Notes: generated by a model from the sequence alone, not told the origin. A stretch of DNA of 64,000 nucleotides from Faecalicatena contorta (GCF_021531895.1 NZ_JAFBIX010000012.1:1-64000), one strand, 5' to 3'; positions 8,540 to 18,342 are shown, numbered from the stretch's first letter. Translations and numbers: made by a program.

Positions 8540-10246
8540 TCATTTTAACCGTCTGAGCGTATCCAACGACTGGAATAGATTCATCGTTCCATATCCCCAC
8601 TCTCGATTCGGATATTCTACCATCGCACGCTGATCTGTTCCAAGAAGAATAATATTCCTTATCTGACTGGAATTCACTCCCCGCGCTTCCGGCTGTTCTA
8701 AGATCCATTCCATCAAAAGTGCTGCTGCTCCCGCAGCAATTCCTGTCGCTACACTAGATCCTGTTCTGGTTACAAAGCTTCCATTCAACCCAGCTCCGGT
8801 TACTTCGACTCCAGGCACCGCATAATCTGGTTTTATTAATCCATCTCTAGTATAACCTCTTCCAGAATTAATATCAACTCCATTCTCCCTCCCATTATAG
8901 TATGCTACAGTCATAGCATTTCTGCTTGTTCCGGGTTCCGTCAGCGTCGTGTCTGGATTTGCTTCAAGAAAATACACCTCACCTGCCAGAAATTCCTCGA
9001 CTGGAAGCCATATATGAAATTCTCCCTCCAACATCTGTACAGGTTCCACATTAATGGTCCAGATTCCGGCAGAAGGGTTCCTGAATCGAAGAAATATCAG
9101 CTGGGAATCATTATTTTCCAATAATAATCTGTACTCCACATTCACTTCTGTCTTATCAAATATAAAATTGACACTATAAGTATAGCCTTGCCTCAATGAT
9201 ATGTGCCCTGTGCGTTCTCCCGTCGGCGATGTGATAGAGATGGTCATTACATTGGGAAGTGTCGTCCAAAGCTCTGCTGCAAACGCTCCTACACCAGAAC
9301 CTACACGTAATTCAACATCTGTCTGCTCATTCATACTCTGAAATTGATGATAATAATGATGCCTCTGTACTGCCTCATTTCCCGTTCCGATCACCACACT
9401 TCGGTTCAAAATAGAAGCATATATATCAATCATGGATGACAAAAGGGTCGTACCATTATGTCCGCCGAAATTCGTTCCCAAGGCCACACATATAACCAAC
9501 GGCATATTTTTTTTATTTGCCAATTGATTTAAATATTTCATTCCCAACATAATATCATTTTCCTGAAAGCAAACTGCATCCTGACGTACCGCATAGAATT
9601 CTTTCAGATAATTCTTGGCTGTCTTTAATTTTACTACACCGATTGACGCCTCTGGCGCAGCGCCAAGAAAGCGATTAGGCACATCCGCACTACCAGCTGC
9701 AACACTTGCAAGAAAGGTTCCATGTCCATCTTCATCCATGCTGGGAACAACCTCTAGAGGATCTTCCGTACGAAGAGCTTCATTGATCATATCTTCTGTA
9801 TATTCACTTCCATAGTCTAAGTTCTCCGGAAGATTTCCGGTCTGAATTGTCTGATCCCAAATTCCTGCAATCCTTGTAGAGCCATCAATATTCCGGAATA
9901 CCAAATTACGATAATCAATTCCTGTATCCACAAATCCAATCATAATCTGACTTCCCATCAGCTGCAGGGTAGGATAATTTTGTACTGCACTGATTCCGGC
10001 AGCATTCAAAGCCTCCATATCAAGAAGAGAATAACAATTTGGTATCGAGTTATACCAGTAATTACTATAATTCAGCGGTTTCAGAAGCGTATGATCAGCA
10101 TAGATTACACGATAACCAAAATCTGCATTCTGGACACATGCATCTTCTGTCTGTACATTCAGAGTCTCTTCCCCGCGATAGAACGGCACGAGAAAATCCC
10201 GATAATCTTGCGAGAGAATCCTCTCTCTACATTCTTCTCTGTTCAT
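8540..10246 (-). CDS. S8 (subtilisin-like) serine protease, Csp-type
   Basis: The 568-residue protein has the intact subtilase triad: Asp in GFVDTGIDY (about residue 100), His in DEDGHGTFLA (about 170) and Ser in TGSSVATGIAAG (about 515). A long insertion domain (about 310-440) separates His from Ser. This layout and length match the Csp-type proteases of clostridia, some of which process spore germination enzymes; others are of unknown use. No signal peptide is visible, so it is cytoplasmic or spore-associated. A stem-loop that includes the GGGG upstream of the ATG separates it from clpX. Confidence 0.88.
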   Translation of the reverse strand: MNREECRERILSQDYRDFLVPFYRGEETLNVQTEDACVQNADFGYRVIYADHTLLKPLNYSNYWYNSIPNCYSLLDMEALNAAGISAVQNYPTLQLMGSQIMIGFVDTGIDYRNLVFRNIDGSTRIAGIWDQTIQTGNLPENLDYGSEYTEDMINEALRTEDPLEVVPSMDEDGHGTFLASVAAGSADVPNRFLGAAPEASIGVVKLKTAKNYLKEFYAVRQDAVCFQENDIMLGMKYLNQLANKKNMPLVICVALGTNFGGHNGTTLLSSMIDIYASILNRSVVIGTGNEAVQRHHYYHQFQSMNEQTDVELRVGSGVGAFAAELWTTLPNVMTISITSPTGERTGHISLRQGYTYSVNFIFDKTEVNVEYRLLLENNDSQLIFLRFRNPSAGIWTINVEPVQMLEGEFHIWLPVEEFLAGEVYFLEANPDTTLTEPGTSRNAMTVAYYNGRENGVDINSGRGYTRDGLIKPDYAVPGVEVTGAGLNGSFVTRTGSSVATGIAAGAAALLMEWILEQPEARGVNSSQIRNIILLGTDQRAMVEYPNREWGYGTMNLFQSLDTLRRLK

Positions 10247-10249
10247 AAA

Positions 10250-10287
10250 AATACCCCATATACTTTTTATAAAATATATGAGGTATT
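10250..10287 (-). terminator. 13-bp stem-loop between clpX and the S8 protease
   Basis: In minus-strand RNA the arms 10275-10287 and 10250-10262 pair along all 13 positions (one G-U) and are followed by TTTTT. It reads as a terminator for clpX, but its 3' arm also holds the GGGG that would serve as ribosome binding site for the protease, 7 bases before its ATG. A translational control hairpin is possible. Confidence 0.6.
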
Positions 10288-10294
10288 CTCCTGA

Positions 10295-11716
10295 TTATTC
10301 TATTCTTGCGACCTCCTGACCTCTTAGCATAATGATCGGTCCGCCGGTTCCTTCTATGTATTCCTTTGTAATAATGACCTGACCAATACTGTCATCCTTT
10401 GGAATCTCATACATAATATCCAGCATAAATTCTTCGATGATTGCCCGAAGTGCCCTGGCGCCAGTATCTTTCTCCATCGCTTTTTTGGCAATTGCCTGCA
10501 GAGCTCCGTCATCAAATTCAAGTTTCACTTCATCCAACGCCAGAAGTTTCTGGTATTGCTTCAAGATCGCATTCTTAGGTTCTTTTAAGATCTTGACCAT
10601 CATCTCTTCATTTAACCCCTGAAGGGTGAAGACGATTGGAAGACGTCCCAGGAATTCTGGAATCATTCCGAAGTTTCGCAGATCCTCTGTCGTCACTTTA
10701 CTCAGAATATTCTTATCGTTATTATATTTATCCTTCAGATCTGCACCGAATCCAATCGTCGCTTGCTTCGTCAGACGTTCTTTAATAATTCCTTCCAGAT
10801 CCGGGAATGCTCCGCCACAGATGAAGAGGATATTCTTTGTATTTACCGTAGTCAATGGCACCATCGCATTTTTACTGTTTGCTCCCACCGGAACTTCAAC
10901 ATCACTTCCTTCCAGAAGTTTCAGCATTCCTTGCTGTACAGATTCACCACTGACATCTCTCTGACTGGTATTTTTCTTCTTCGCAATCTTATCAATCTCA
11001 TCGATAAAGATAATTCCCTGCTCCGCCTTCTCCACATCATTATCTGCGGCCGCCAGAAGCTTGGATACCACGCTTTCAATATCATCTCCTATATACCCTG
11101 CTTCTGTCAGAGATGTAGCATCTGTAATCGCAAGCGGCACATCCAATAATTTTGCCAGTGTCTTGACCAGATAAGTCTTACCAGAACCTGTAGGTCCGAT
11201 CATCAACATATTGGACTTCTCAATCTCAATCTCATCCATCGTATCCGTTGCCACACGCTTATAATGATTATAGACTGCTACAGACATCGCTTTTTTCGCG
11301 TATTCCTGACCAACCACATAATCATCTAATTTGGCTTTGATCTTATGAGGAGCAGGTATATTCTGAATGTCAATCAGAGGTTTTCTCTCCTCTCCCTCTT
11401 TTTTCTTCTTTACTTTCTGCTTCTTTGGAACAGCCTGTTCCAGATCTGCCATATTCAGAATCTGCACTCCCGGCATATTCATCAACTGACTGAAATCAAT
11501 CTGTCCACTCGTCATAGCATCAAAGCTCTTCTGCATACAATCATTACATACACAGATTCCATTCGGCAGATCAATCATCTTGCCCGTAATACTCTCTGGG
11601 CGTCTGCAGACAAAGCAGATCTTCTCATATTCATCCTCATGGTCTTTGGTATTCTCTACATCTTCCACTGTAGCCTCTACCTTTTCAATATCATTCTTAT
11701 TATCCTGTTCAGACAT
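10295..11716 (-). CDS. clpX: ATP-dependent Clp protease ATPase subunit ClpX
   Basis: The 473-residue AAA+ unfoldase has an N-terminal zinc-binding domain with Cys pairs near residues 34/37 and 57/60, Walker A GPTGSGKT (about 175), Walker B IIFIDEIDKI, the pore loop GYIGDD and the ClpP-docking IGF loop in QATIGFGAD. It therefore should partner ClpP, which is not encoded nearby; the usual tig-clpP-clpX order is absent. It is about 50 residues longer than most ClpX because of an acidic N-terminal extension and a Lys-rich linker (about 98-112). ligA lies 15 bp upstream on the same strand. Confidence 0.93.
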   Translation of the reverse strand: MSEQDNKNDIEKVEATVEDVENTKDHEDEYEKICFVCRRPESITGKMIDLPNGICVCNDCMQKSFDAMTSGQIDFSQLMNMPGVQILNMADLEQAVPKKQKVKKKKEGEERKPLIDIQNIPAPHKIKAKLDDYVVGQEYAKKAMSVAVYNHYKRVATDTMDEIEIEKSNMLMIGPTGSGKTYLVKTLAKLLDVPLAITDATSLTEAGYIGDDIESVVSKLLAAADNDVEKAEQGIIFIDEIDKIAKKKNTSQRDVSGESVQQGMLKLLEGSDVEVPVGANSKNAMVPLTTVNTKNILFICGGAFPDLEGIIKERLTKQATIGFGADLKDKYNNDKNILSKVTTEDLRNFGMIPEFLGRLPIVFTLQGLNEEMMVKILKEPKNAILKQYQKLLALDEVKLEFDDGALQAIAKKAMEKDTGARALRAIIEEFMLDIMYEIPKDDSIGQVIITKEYIEGTGGPIIMLRGQEVARIE

Positions 11717-11731
11717 GTTATTTCCCTCTTT

Positions 11732-13705
11732 CTAGCCCTCCTGATCTTCCTGTATCATATTTAGAAACATCTCTTCCGATATGATTGGAATTCCAAGTTC
11801 ATTGGCCTTCTTATTCTTGGATGATGTAGACGTCACATCATTATTAATCAAATAATTGGTCTTAGAAGTAACGGAACCTGTCACCTTGCCGCCAAGACTT
11901 TCTATCAATTCTTTTACTTCTCCACGATTTGCAAAATGTTCGACACTTCCAGTAATCACAAAATTCACTCCTGCAAATATCTGTTTCCCTGATTCTGCCT
12001 CTTCCTTCGGAATATCTAACTCTGCCAACAGATCTCTCAATTGCTTTACATGACGTTCTGCGGAAAAATAATCTACGAATGCCTTTGCAATCACTTCTCC
12101 TACTCCTGATATTGCACTGAGATCTTCGGTCGTAGCCTGAAGCATCGCTTCTACATCATACTGAAATTCCTTACAGATCATCTTCGCATTCGCAAGACCG
12201 ATATTGGCAATCCCAAGTGCATAGATGACTCTTGGCAGTGTTGTTGTTCTGGCCTTCTCTATACTTGCAATCAGATTCTGATATGATTTTTTGCCAAATC
12301 CATCCAACGTCTGTATCTCTTCCTGATAACGATCAAGATGAAATATATCTGCATATTCCTTGATATAACCTAATGCGATAAATTTCTCCAGTGTTGCTTC
12401 AGATAACCCCTCTATATTCAAAGCATCTCTACTGACAAACAAAGCAAATGATTTTACGTGTTTTGCCTGACATTCTGGATTCGTGCAATAGAGTGCTCTG
12501 GCATTACTGACCTGTCGAATCTCCGTTTTTCCCTGACAGACCGGGCACTGTGCAGGAATATCCTTCACCCCGCTGCGTGTCAGATTTCTTGCAATCTGTG
12601 GAATAATCATGTTCGCTTTATATACTTCTATGGTATCTCCAATTCCTAATTCCAGTTCTTCCATGATGCTGATATTATGGACACTTGCGCGACTTACCGT
12701 CGTTCCCTCTAATTCCACTGGTTCAAAGATAGCGACCGGATTAATCAGCCCCGTTCTGGAAGGACTCCACTCAATCTCGAGAAGCTTCGTCTCCCGAACT
12801 TCATCCGCCCACTTAAAGGCATATGAATCTCTTGGAAACTTGGAAGTTCGCCCCAGGGACTGACCGTACGCTATATCATCATATACTAACACAAGTCCAT
12901 CGGATGGGAAATCATTCTCGGCAATTTTTTCTGAAAATTTAATAACTTCCTGCTCTACTGTGTCCGAAGTCACCTCATGGTATTCCACCACCTCGAATCC
13001 CTGTTCTTTCAGCCAATTCATCTGACAAGCTCTGGAATTATGAAAATCCACATTTTCTGCCTGCACAAGGGTAAATGCATAAAACTTAACGTTTCGCTTC
13101 GCTGTAATCTCGTTATTCAACTGACGAACAGAACCACTGCAAAGATTACGCGGATTTTTGTACCTTGCATCTACATCTTCAATTGCCTCGTTGATTCTCT
13201 CAAAATCCCGATATCCGATAATGGCTTCACCACGCAAAATTAATTCTCCCTGATATGCGATCTGAAGAGGAATATTTTTGAACACTTTGGCATTATTGGT
13301 AATGACTTCACCTACTTCACCATTTCCTCGGGTAACTGCTTTATACAATCTTCCCTCCCGATAAGTAAGGACAATCGTCAATCCATCCATCTTCCACGAC
13401 ATCAAAGCCTTCTGATTGCCCACAAATCTCTTCAGTTCTTCCACATCTTTCGTCTTATCTAAAGATAGCATCGGACTTTCATGCCGTTCTTTCGGCAACT
13501 CGCTTAACACTTCATATCCGACATTTACTGTAGGACTGTTAGATAACGTAATGCCTAATTCTTGCTCCAGTTCTTGCAGTTCATCATATAACTGGTCATA
13601 CTCATAGTTACTCATGATTTCTTCTGCTTCCTGATAATATGCACGGCTCGCATTATTCAATAATTCTACCAGTTCCTGCATCCTGGCTTTCTTTGACTTG
13701 TTCAT
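11732..13705 (-). CDS. ligA: NAD-dependent DNA ligase LigA
   Basis: The 657-residue enzyme has the adenylation motif KMDG (catalytic Lys about residue 110), the OB-fold, the four-Cys zinc finger (CPVCQGKT...CTNPECQ, about 395-420), helix-hairpin-helix repeats (about 440-570) and a C-terminal BRCT domain (FAGVNFVITGS, about 585-655). It seals nicks with NAD+. The chosen start overlaps the upstream pseudouridine synthase gene by 53 bp; a second ATG eight codons further in would reduce this to 29 bp but has a poorer ribosome site. Confidence 0.95.
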   Translation of the reverse strand: MNKSKKARMQELVELLNNASRAYYQEAEEIMSNYEYDQLYDELQELEQELGITLSNSPTVNVGYEVLSELPKERHESPMLSLDKTKDVEELKRFVGNQKALMSWKMDGLTIVLTYREGRLYKAVTRGNGEVGEVITNNAKVFKNIPLQIAYQGELILRGEAIIGYRDFERINEAIEDVDARYKNPRNLCSGSVRQLNNEITAKRNVKFYAFTLVQAENVDFHNSRACQMNWLKEQGFEVVEYHEVTSDTVEQEVIKFSEKIAENDFPSDGLVLVYDDIAYGQSLGRTSKFPRDSYAFKWADEVRETKLLEIEWSPSRTGLINPVAIFEPVELEGTTVSRASVHNISIMEELELGIGDTIEVYKANMIIPQIARNLTRSGVKDIPAQCPVCQGKTEIRQVSNARALYCTNPECQAKHVKSFALFVSRDALNIEGLSEATLEKFIALGYIKEYADIFHLDRYQEEIQTLDGFGKKSYQNLIASIEKARTTTLPRVIYALGIANIGLANAKMICKEFQYDVEAMLQATTEDLSAISGVGEVIAKAFVDYFSAERHVKQLRDLLAELDIPKEEAESGKQIFAGVNFVITGSVEHFANRGEVKELIESLGGKVTGSVTSKTNYLINNDVTSTSSKNKKANELGIPIISEEMFLNMIQEDQEG

Positions 13706-14399
13706 ATAATTCTTTTAACTCCTGCTCTGTCAATTTTCTTACAGCACCTGTTTTCAGGCCGCCAAGTTTTACATTCATAATTCTTACTCTAACCAGTCTG
13801 GTCACCTTATATCCCAAAGCATCACACATTCTGCGGATCTGACGGTTCAATCCCTGGGTCAATATTATTGTAAATGTATATTTCCCTATCTTCTCCACTT
13901 TACATGGACGTGTGATAACATCCATTTTTTTCTCTCGGTCAATAATCCTCACACCCGATGCCATTTTATACACAAATTCATCCGTAATCGGTTGATTTAC
14001 TGTAACTTTATACTCTTTTTCATGCCCGTATCTCGCCCGCATCATTCCATTGATCAAGTCTCCGTCATTGGTCATGATCAGAAGTCCCTCCGAGTCCTTA
14101 TCCAGACGTCCGGCATAAGTCACTCGCACAGGGTAGTTCAGATAACGAATAATATTCTTTTTTTCTTTTTTATCTTCTGTACAAACAATCCCGGCAGGTT
14201 TGTTTACCGCCAGGACTATCTTTTCTGTATGATTTTTAATTACTTTCTTTCCAATCCGTACTTCCTGTCCCGGCTCTACTTTTGTTCCAGGACTTGCCAT
14301 TTTCCCATCAACGGTCACTCGACCGCTCTCAATCAATCGGTCAGCCTCTCTTCTGGAACATACACCAGCATCACTTAGATATTTATTCAGTCTCACCAT
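13653..14399 (-). CDS. 23S rRNA pseudouridine synthase, RsuA/RluB/RluF family
   Basis: 248 residues with an N-terminal S4 RNA-binding domain (RLNKYLSDAGVCSRREAD, residues 2-20) and a catalytic domain with GRLDKDSEGLL, whose Asp is the nucleophile, and the RQIRRMC motif near the end. It isomerises a uridine in 23S (RluB/RluF type) or 16S (RsuA type) rRNA; RluF is closest by eye. I chose the ATG 9 bases after GGAG rather than the GTG that contains that site. It overlaps the DHHW gene upstream and ligA downstream, so it is embedded in one transcript. Confidence 0.9.
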   Translation of the reverse strand: MVRLNKYLSDAGVCSRREADRLIESGRVTVDGKMASPGTKVEPGQEVRIGKKVIKNHTEKIVLAVNKPAGIVCTEDKKEKKNIIRYLNYPVRVTYAGRLDKDSEGLLIMTNDGDLINGMMRARYGHEKEYKVTVNQPITDEFVYKMASGVRIIDREKKMDVITRPCKVEKIGKYTFTIILTQGLNRQIRRMCDALGYKVTRLVRVRIMNVKLGGLKTGAVRKLTEQELKELYEQVKESQDAGTGRIIE

Positions 14400-15561
14400 T
14401 TTGCAATACTCCACTGATACTATTATCTTCTACAAAGGTATTTCCATTATACAAAAAGAGTACACTAGTAATCTTATTTTCTTCCATAATTTCATGAATA
14501 TCCCCATAATAATACCGTGGATCAATCACGATGATCTCGCGATAATATGGAGTCAGGAACGGGATCAGACAGTTCGCATAAGAATCCTTGAACAACAGCA
14601 AACGATCTGTGGTATCTGCAGTTGTCCGAATATCAACTGTCCCATAGTTACCTCCAAGGAACAATGCATATTTGTCCTTTTCCTCCAATTTAGATGCATC
14701 ATACAAGGTTGCGGTCTTACGCTTCTCTTCTACATAGTTCACCACAATCTGCGGCCCTGCTCCTTCATCTTCTGATGTATAGATATAAATTGGCTCTTCA
14801 TATCCCATCTCATACCCACTGGTAGAAGATAACGTCCCGTTAAATTCATTGGTTACTGCATATGCCTTTAATTCTGGTGCTTTGGATGAATCCAGTTTCA
14901 TGGCATCTATCAGTGTCTGATAGGCATAATATGCTCCCAATGTCGTCCAGTGATGATCTGTATGATAATATATATTCTCTTTTTTGTGAGCTTTTAACAC
15001 TTTACTTACATCCACCCAAGTCAGTTGATCTTCCAGTGACTTCTGTATTTCCAGAAAAATCTGATTCTGATCTTCTGTTACCGCGAATTGCGGAAGCTTA
15101 TCTTCCAGAATATTTGCAGCATTTGGCACGAGCATCATATACATTGGAATATCATTATAAGTATTCTCGAACGCTTGGATTGCTTCGATATTCTGCTGCA
15201 TCTGTTCTTCATCCGGCCTGGCAATATCCTCCAGAAGATAATGATCCTTCCCTTTGAATACACCATTTGACTCTCTTCTTCCGACAATCAGATCCACATG
15301 ACTCTTGAGGGATACCCAAAAGTCTCTTCCCACAAACTGATCTGATTTGTATGATTCATACTGTTCCATGAATCTTCCGCTTTCAAGTCTACTTAATGTA
15401 AACTCTGGCTTCTGCTCCAGCATCCGATTCTCTTTCTCTGAGAATTCCTTATCTTGGGAAATCAGATTCATCAGACAGATCAATACCAGAATTCCCAGGA
15501 ATGTCATGGCTGTCATTTTCTTCTTATGCAGTTTTTTCTTCTTACTGTCTTTCTGTTCCAT
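14383..15561 (-). CDS. DHHW family protein (AlgX/AlgJ-like, surface acylation)
   Basis: This 392-residue protein has one N-terminal membrane segment (about 18-36) and an extracellular SGNH-like domain with the family motif HTDHHWTTLGAYYAY (about 197-211). AlgJ and AlgX, distant relatives, act with an MBOAT protein to put acetyl groups on exopolysaccharides. The MBOAT gene lies 8 bp upstream, which supports that pairing here. The late SGNH Ser/Asn block is seen as LLLFKDSYANCLIPFL (about 323-338). The polymer being modified is unknown. Confidence 0.88.
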   Translation of the reverse strand: MEQKDSKKKKLHKKKMTAMTFLGILVLICLMNLISQDKEFSEKENRMLEQKPEFTLSRLESGRFMEQYESYKSDQFVGRDFWVSLKSHVDLIVGRRESNGVFKGKDHYLLEDIARPDEEQMQQNIEAIQAFENTYNDIPMYMMLVPNAANILEDKLPQFAVTEDQNQIFLEIQKSLEDQLTWVDVSKVLKAHKKENIYYHTDHHWTTLGAYYAYQTLIDAMKLDSSKAPELKAYAVTNEFNGTLSSTSGYEMGYEEPIYIYTSEDEGAGPQIVVNYVEEKRKTATLYDASKLEEKDKYALFLGGNYGTVDIRTTADTTDRLLLFKDSYANCLIPFLTPYYREIIVIDPRYYYGDIHEIMEENKITSVLFLYNGNTFVEDNSISGVLQNGETE

Positions 15562-15569
15562 AACTGCTC

Positions 15570-16976
15570 CTAAAATCTAAAATACAAGAATGGATTGTAT
15601 GTCTCTGTCACCAGATATGCCACACACAACAAAAACAAAATTGCATACACCACACAATTTACAACAACACTCTTGCCACCCATTCTACGCAGGATCTGCT
15701 CATAGGTACGATGAACAACCGGAGTAGATCCCAGTATCAGTACAACCCACGATATGAGATTCGTTTTCAAAAGATACAGGCTCTCCTGATCCACCAGTCC
15801 ATGGGCACCTGCTCCAAACATTACTTTTAGATAATCAGCCGCTCCTCCAAGACTTGGGCTAAAGAAGAATACCCATCCAATCATTACCAGCAGAATGCTA
15901 TAGATACGTTTTACTATGTTGGGTAATTTTTCCAAAATCGCACCCAGAAAATATTTCTCTATAATCAAGATCACTCCATAATAGACTCCCCAGACAACAA
16001 AATTCCAGGCAGCACCATGCCAAAGTCCTGTAAGAAGCCAGACGATCAATAAATTGCGAATGTGTTTCGCGACGTTGACACGATTTCCTCCCAGAGGAAT
16101 ATAGAGATATTCCCGAAACCATGTTCCAAGAGAAATATGCCATCTGCGCCAGAATTCCGTAATACTTTTGGAAATATAAGGATAATTGAAGTTCTTCAGG
16201 AATTCAAATCCAAACATTTTCCCAAGACCAATAGCCATATCTGAATATCCGCTAAAATCAAAATATATCTGAAATGTATACGCCAGGCACCCAAGCCACG
16301 CCGTTAAAACGGAAACCTTTCCCTGCTGTAAAGTTAAGACTTCTGTGTGCACCATTCCTATCGTATTGGCAAGCAGCACCTTTTTTGAAAGGCCGCGAAT
16401 AAAAAACATCGTTCCTTCCCCAAACTTTCCCCAGGATTCTTTTCTGACATGAAGCTGTCTCTCTATATCGGAATACTTTACGATTGGCCCGGCAATTAAT
16501 TGTGGGAACATCGTAACATACAGTGCAAAATCCATAAGATTCTTCTGCACCTTTACATTACCTCGATAAACATCTATAATATAGGACAATATCTGAAATG
16601 TATAAAAAGAAATGCCGATCGGCAAAGCCAGTTCCTGATATGGTATCTGAACCGGGAGTACTGCATTCAGACTGTCTAACACAAATCCTTCGTATTTAAA
16701 GAATCCCAGAACGCATAGATTTACCACCAGATTAAACACCAGACTTTTCTTTGCCGCGCGTCGGTTCTGAAGGTTTCTCGCAATATCCAGCCCACTGACA
16801 TAATTAAACAGAATGGAAAATATCATCAAAAATATATAGACCGGTTCTCCCCATGCATAAAATATCAGACTTGCGAAAAGCAAAACAGCGTTCTTAAGCT
16901 GTCTTGGTACCAGATAATATAAAATCAACACAATTGGTAAAAACGTAAATAAAAATACAATACTGCTAAATAACAT
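15570..16976 (-). CDS. MBOAT family O-acyltransferase (AlgI/DltB-like)
   Basis: A 468-residue polytopic membrane protein with the MBOAT features: the conserved WRRWHISLGTW segment (about 268-278) and the essential His in GLWHGAAWNFVVWG (about 315-328). The family moves acyl groups across the membrane for transfer to polysaccharides or teichoic acids. It is followed at 8 bp by the DHHW protein and preceded at 17 bp by the DUF4358 gene. There are no dlt genes around, so D-alanylation is less likely than O-acetylation. Confidence 0.93.
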   Translation of the reverse strand: MLFSSIVFLFTFLPIVLILYYLVPRQLKNAVLLFASLIFYAWGEPVYIFLMIFSILFNYVSGLDIARNLQNRRAAKKSLVFNLVVNLCVLGFFKYEGFVLDSLNAVLPVQIPYQELALPIGISFYTFQILSYIIDVYRGNVKVQKNLMDFALYVTMFPQLIAGPIVKYSDIERQLHVRKESWGKFGEGTMFFIRGLSKKVLLANTIGMVHTEVLTLQQGKVSVLTAWLGCLAYTFQIYFDFSGYSDMAIGLGKMFGFEFLKNFNYPYISKSITEFWRRWHISLGTWFREYLYIPLGGNRVNVAKHIRNLLIVWLLTGLWHGAAWNFVVWGVYYGVILIIEKYFLGAILEKLPNIVKRIYSILLVMIGWVFFFSPSLGGAADYLKVMFGAGAHGLVDQESLYLLKTNLISWVVLILGSTPVVHRTYEQILRRMGGKSVVVNCVVYAILFLLCVAYLVTETYNPFLYFRF

Positions 16977-16993
16977 TCTGTATGTTTCCTTCT

Positions 16994-17479
16994 CTATATG
17001 CTCTTTCTGAATGCTTCATATATCTGATCCGCATCCTTCGATATCGCTAATAATACATAATATCCTCTGCTGTCTGTCACCGCCGAATTAATCAGTTTTG
17101 TCTGCTCTGCTCCATATCCTTCAAAACTGTTCTTCTGCGTATGCAGGCGCTTCTGAATAGCTTTTTCAACATTCTCAGCCTGTGATTTATCCTTAAGCTT
17201 AATGACCAGAATCTCATTGACACTCATAACATCATTCGGGACATACAGCATTACTCCCTCATAATCATTAGCATTCAAGCCATAATACTTCTTCAAATCC
17301 TGCGTAGTTCCTTTGGTCATCCCTTTTGTTTCAGTAACCGCCAGAATATTCTCGCGTATCGTTTTTACCGAGACATCTTTGCCGCCTTCTTGTGACAGCA
17401 AGAATCCGATATAAACAAGAAGAACGATCACCATCGCATATTTCAATATATTCAGCAAATCTATCCTGTGCTTTTTCAT
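16994..17479 (-). CDS. DUF4358 domain protein
   Basis: 161 residues: a short basic N-terminus, one membrane segment (about residues 12-30) and an extracellular DUF4358 domain (about 35-158). No catalytic motif is visible. The start is the ATG that overlaps the upstream stop as TAATG, which gives translational coupling with the SGNH hydrolase; an upstream in-frame ATG lies inside that gene. Its fixed place between a surface hydrolase and an MBOAT protein suggests it is an accessory of the acylation machine. Function unknown. Confidence 0.85.
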   Translation of the reverse strand: MKKHRIDLLNILKYAMVIVLLVYIGFLLSQEGGKDVSVKTIRENILAVTETKGMTKGTTQDLKKYYGLNANDYEGVMLYVPNDVMSVNEILVIKLKDKSQAENVEKAIQKRLHTQKNSFEGYGAEQTKLINSAVTDSRGYYVLLAISKDADQIYEAFRKSI

Positions 17480-18276
17480 TATAATTTTGCAACCTCCGCC
17501 ATATGATCTACCCATTCCGTATAATAATCCGGTGCCATATGGATTCCATCTTCCGAATAATACTCTTCCTTTACCAGATCCGTATTATCAATAAATATCA
17601 CATCTTCCTCTTCACACAGTTTTTCCAGTTCTTCGTTAAACTCCGTAATATTGCCATACCACTCATTATTGTCTATCACAAACTGTTGAACCGGAAGGAT
17701 ACTGTTTACATATATACGAGTATCCGGCAAAGCCTCTCTTAATCTATCCAACACACTCTTATATTTTTCTATAAAAAGATCTACATCCCCTCTGGATGCT
17801 TCAATATCATTCATCCCATACGCAAGAAACAATACCTGTGGTTGTAACTCAATTGCCTTCGTCAGATGCTCTTCTATCTTGTTGACTTCTGAATCACATA
17901 CCCCGGCTCCTCTGTCTGCCTGAACATTTTCCTGATTCAATACACCATATTCATATAATCCCTGTGTCACTGAGTCACCGATTACAAAAGCATTGGCAAA
18001 TTTCTCACTGGCCGGCCGGCTGGCCCACTCTTCATCTGCTTCCTGTTCTGCTTTCTCCAGCTCCTGAATCTGCCTGTCCACTTCACTTATATCCGTCTTC
18101 TCCATCTGATGAAGTCTCTGAATTCCAGCTTCTGTATCTGCCTTTGGATTCATAAGCCTTACCACAACAATAATCGCACCGACAATGAGCAGTGCAATCA
18201 CGACAGTCACTGCAATGCGCAGAACATGGTCTTTTTCTTCAATTTTTACAGATTTTCTTTTGTTCTCTTTTTTCAC
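17479..18276 (-). CDS. Membrane-anchored SGNH/GDSL hydrolase
   Basis: 265 residues with a basic start, a membrane segment (about 20-42), a helical linker and an SGNH hydrolase domain: block I VIGDSVTQG (nucleophile Ser), block III AYGMNDIE and block V EDGIHMAP with the catalytic Asp and His. It should be an extracellular esterase or acetyltransferase acting on the same polymer as the MBOAT and DHHW proteins. I place the start at the GTG at 18276: the frame opens further upstream but that stretch contains the promoter itself, while GGGAG precedes this GTG. Confidence 0.85.
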   Translation of the reverse strand: MKKENKRKSVKIEEKDHVLRIAVTVVIALLIVGAIIVVVRLMNPKADTEAGIQRLHQMEKTDISEVDRQIQELEKAEQEADEEWASRPASEKFANAFVIGDSVTQGLYEYGVLNQENVQADRGAGVCDSEVNKIEEHLTKAIELQPQVLFLAYGMNDIEASRGDVDLFIEKYKSVLDRLREALPDTRIYVNSILPVQQFVIDNNEWYGNITEFNEELEKLCEEEDVIFIDNTDLVKEEYYSEDGIHMAPDYYTEWVDHMAEVAKL

Positions 18277-18313
18277 GTTAACTGTGCTCTCCCTATAAAA
18301 ACAGTTCAAAGAT

Positions 18314-18342
18314 ATTGTACTGTTTTTCCCTATAAAAGTCAA
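18314..18342 (-). promoter_or_regulatory. Sigma-A promoter of the SGNH-MBOAT operon
   Basis: On the minus strand TTGACT (18337-18342), 17 bp, TACAAT (18314-18319). It probably drives the run from the SGNH hydrolase through rlu, ligA and clpX. Confidence 0.7.

Noticed and set aside
15570-16976. DltB in a teichoic acid D-alanylation operon
   Set aside because: dltA, dltC and dltD are absent; the partners are a DHHW protein, DUF4358 and an SGNH hydrolase.
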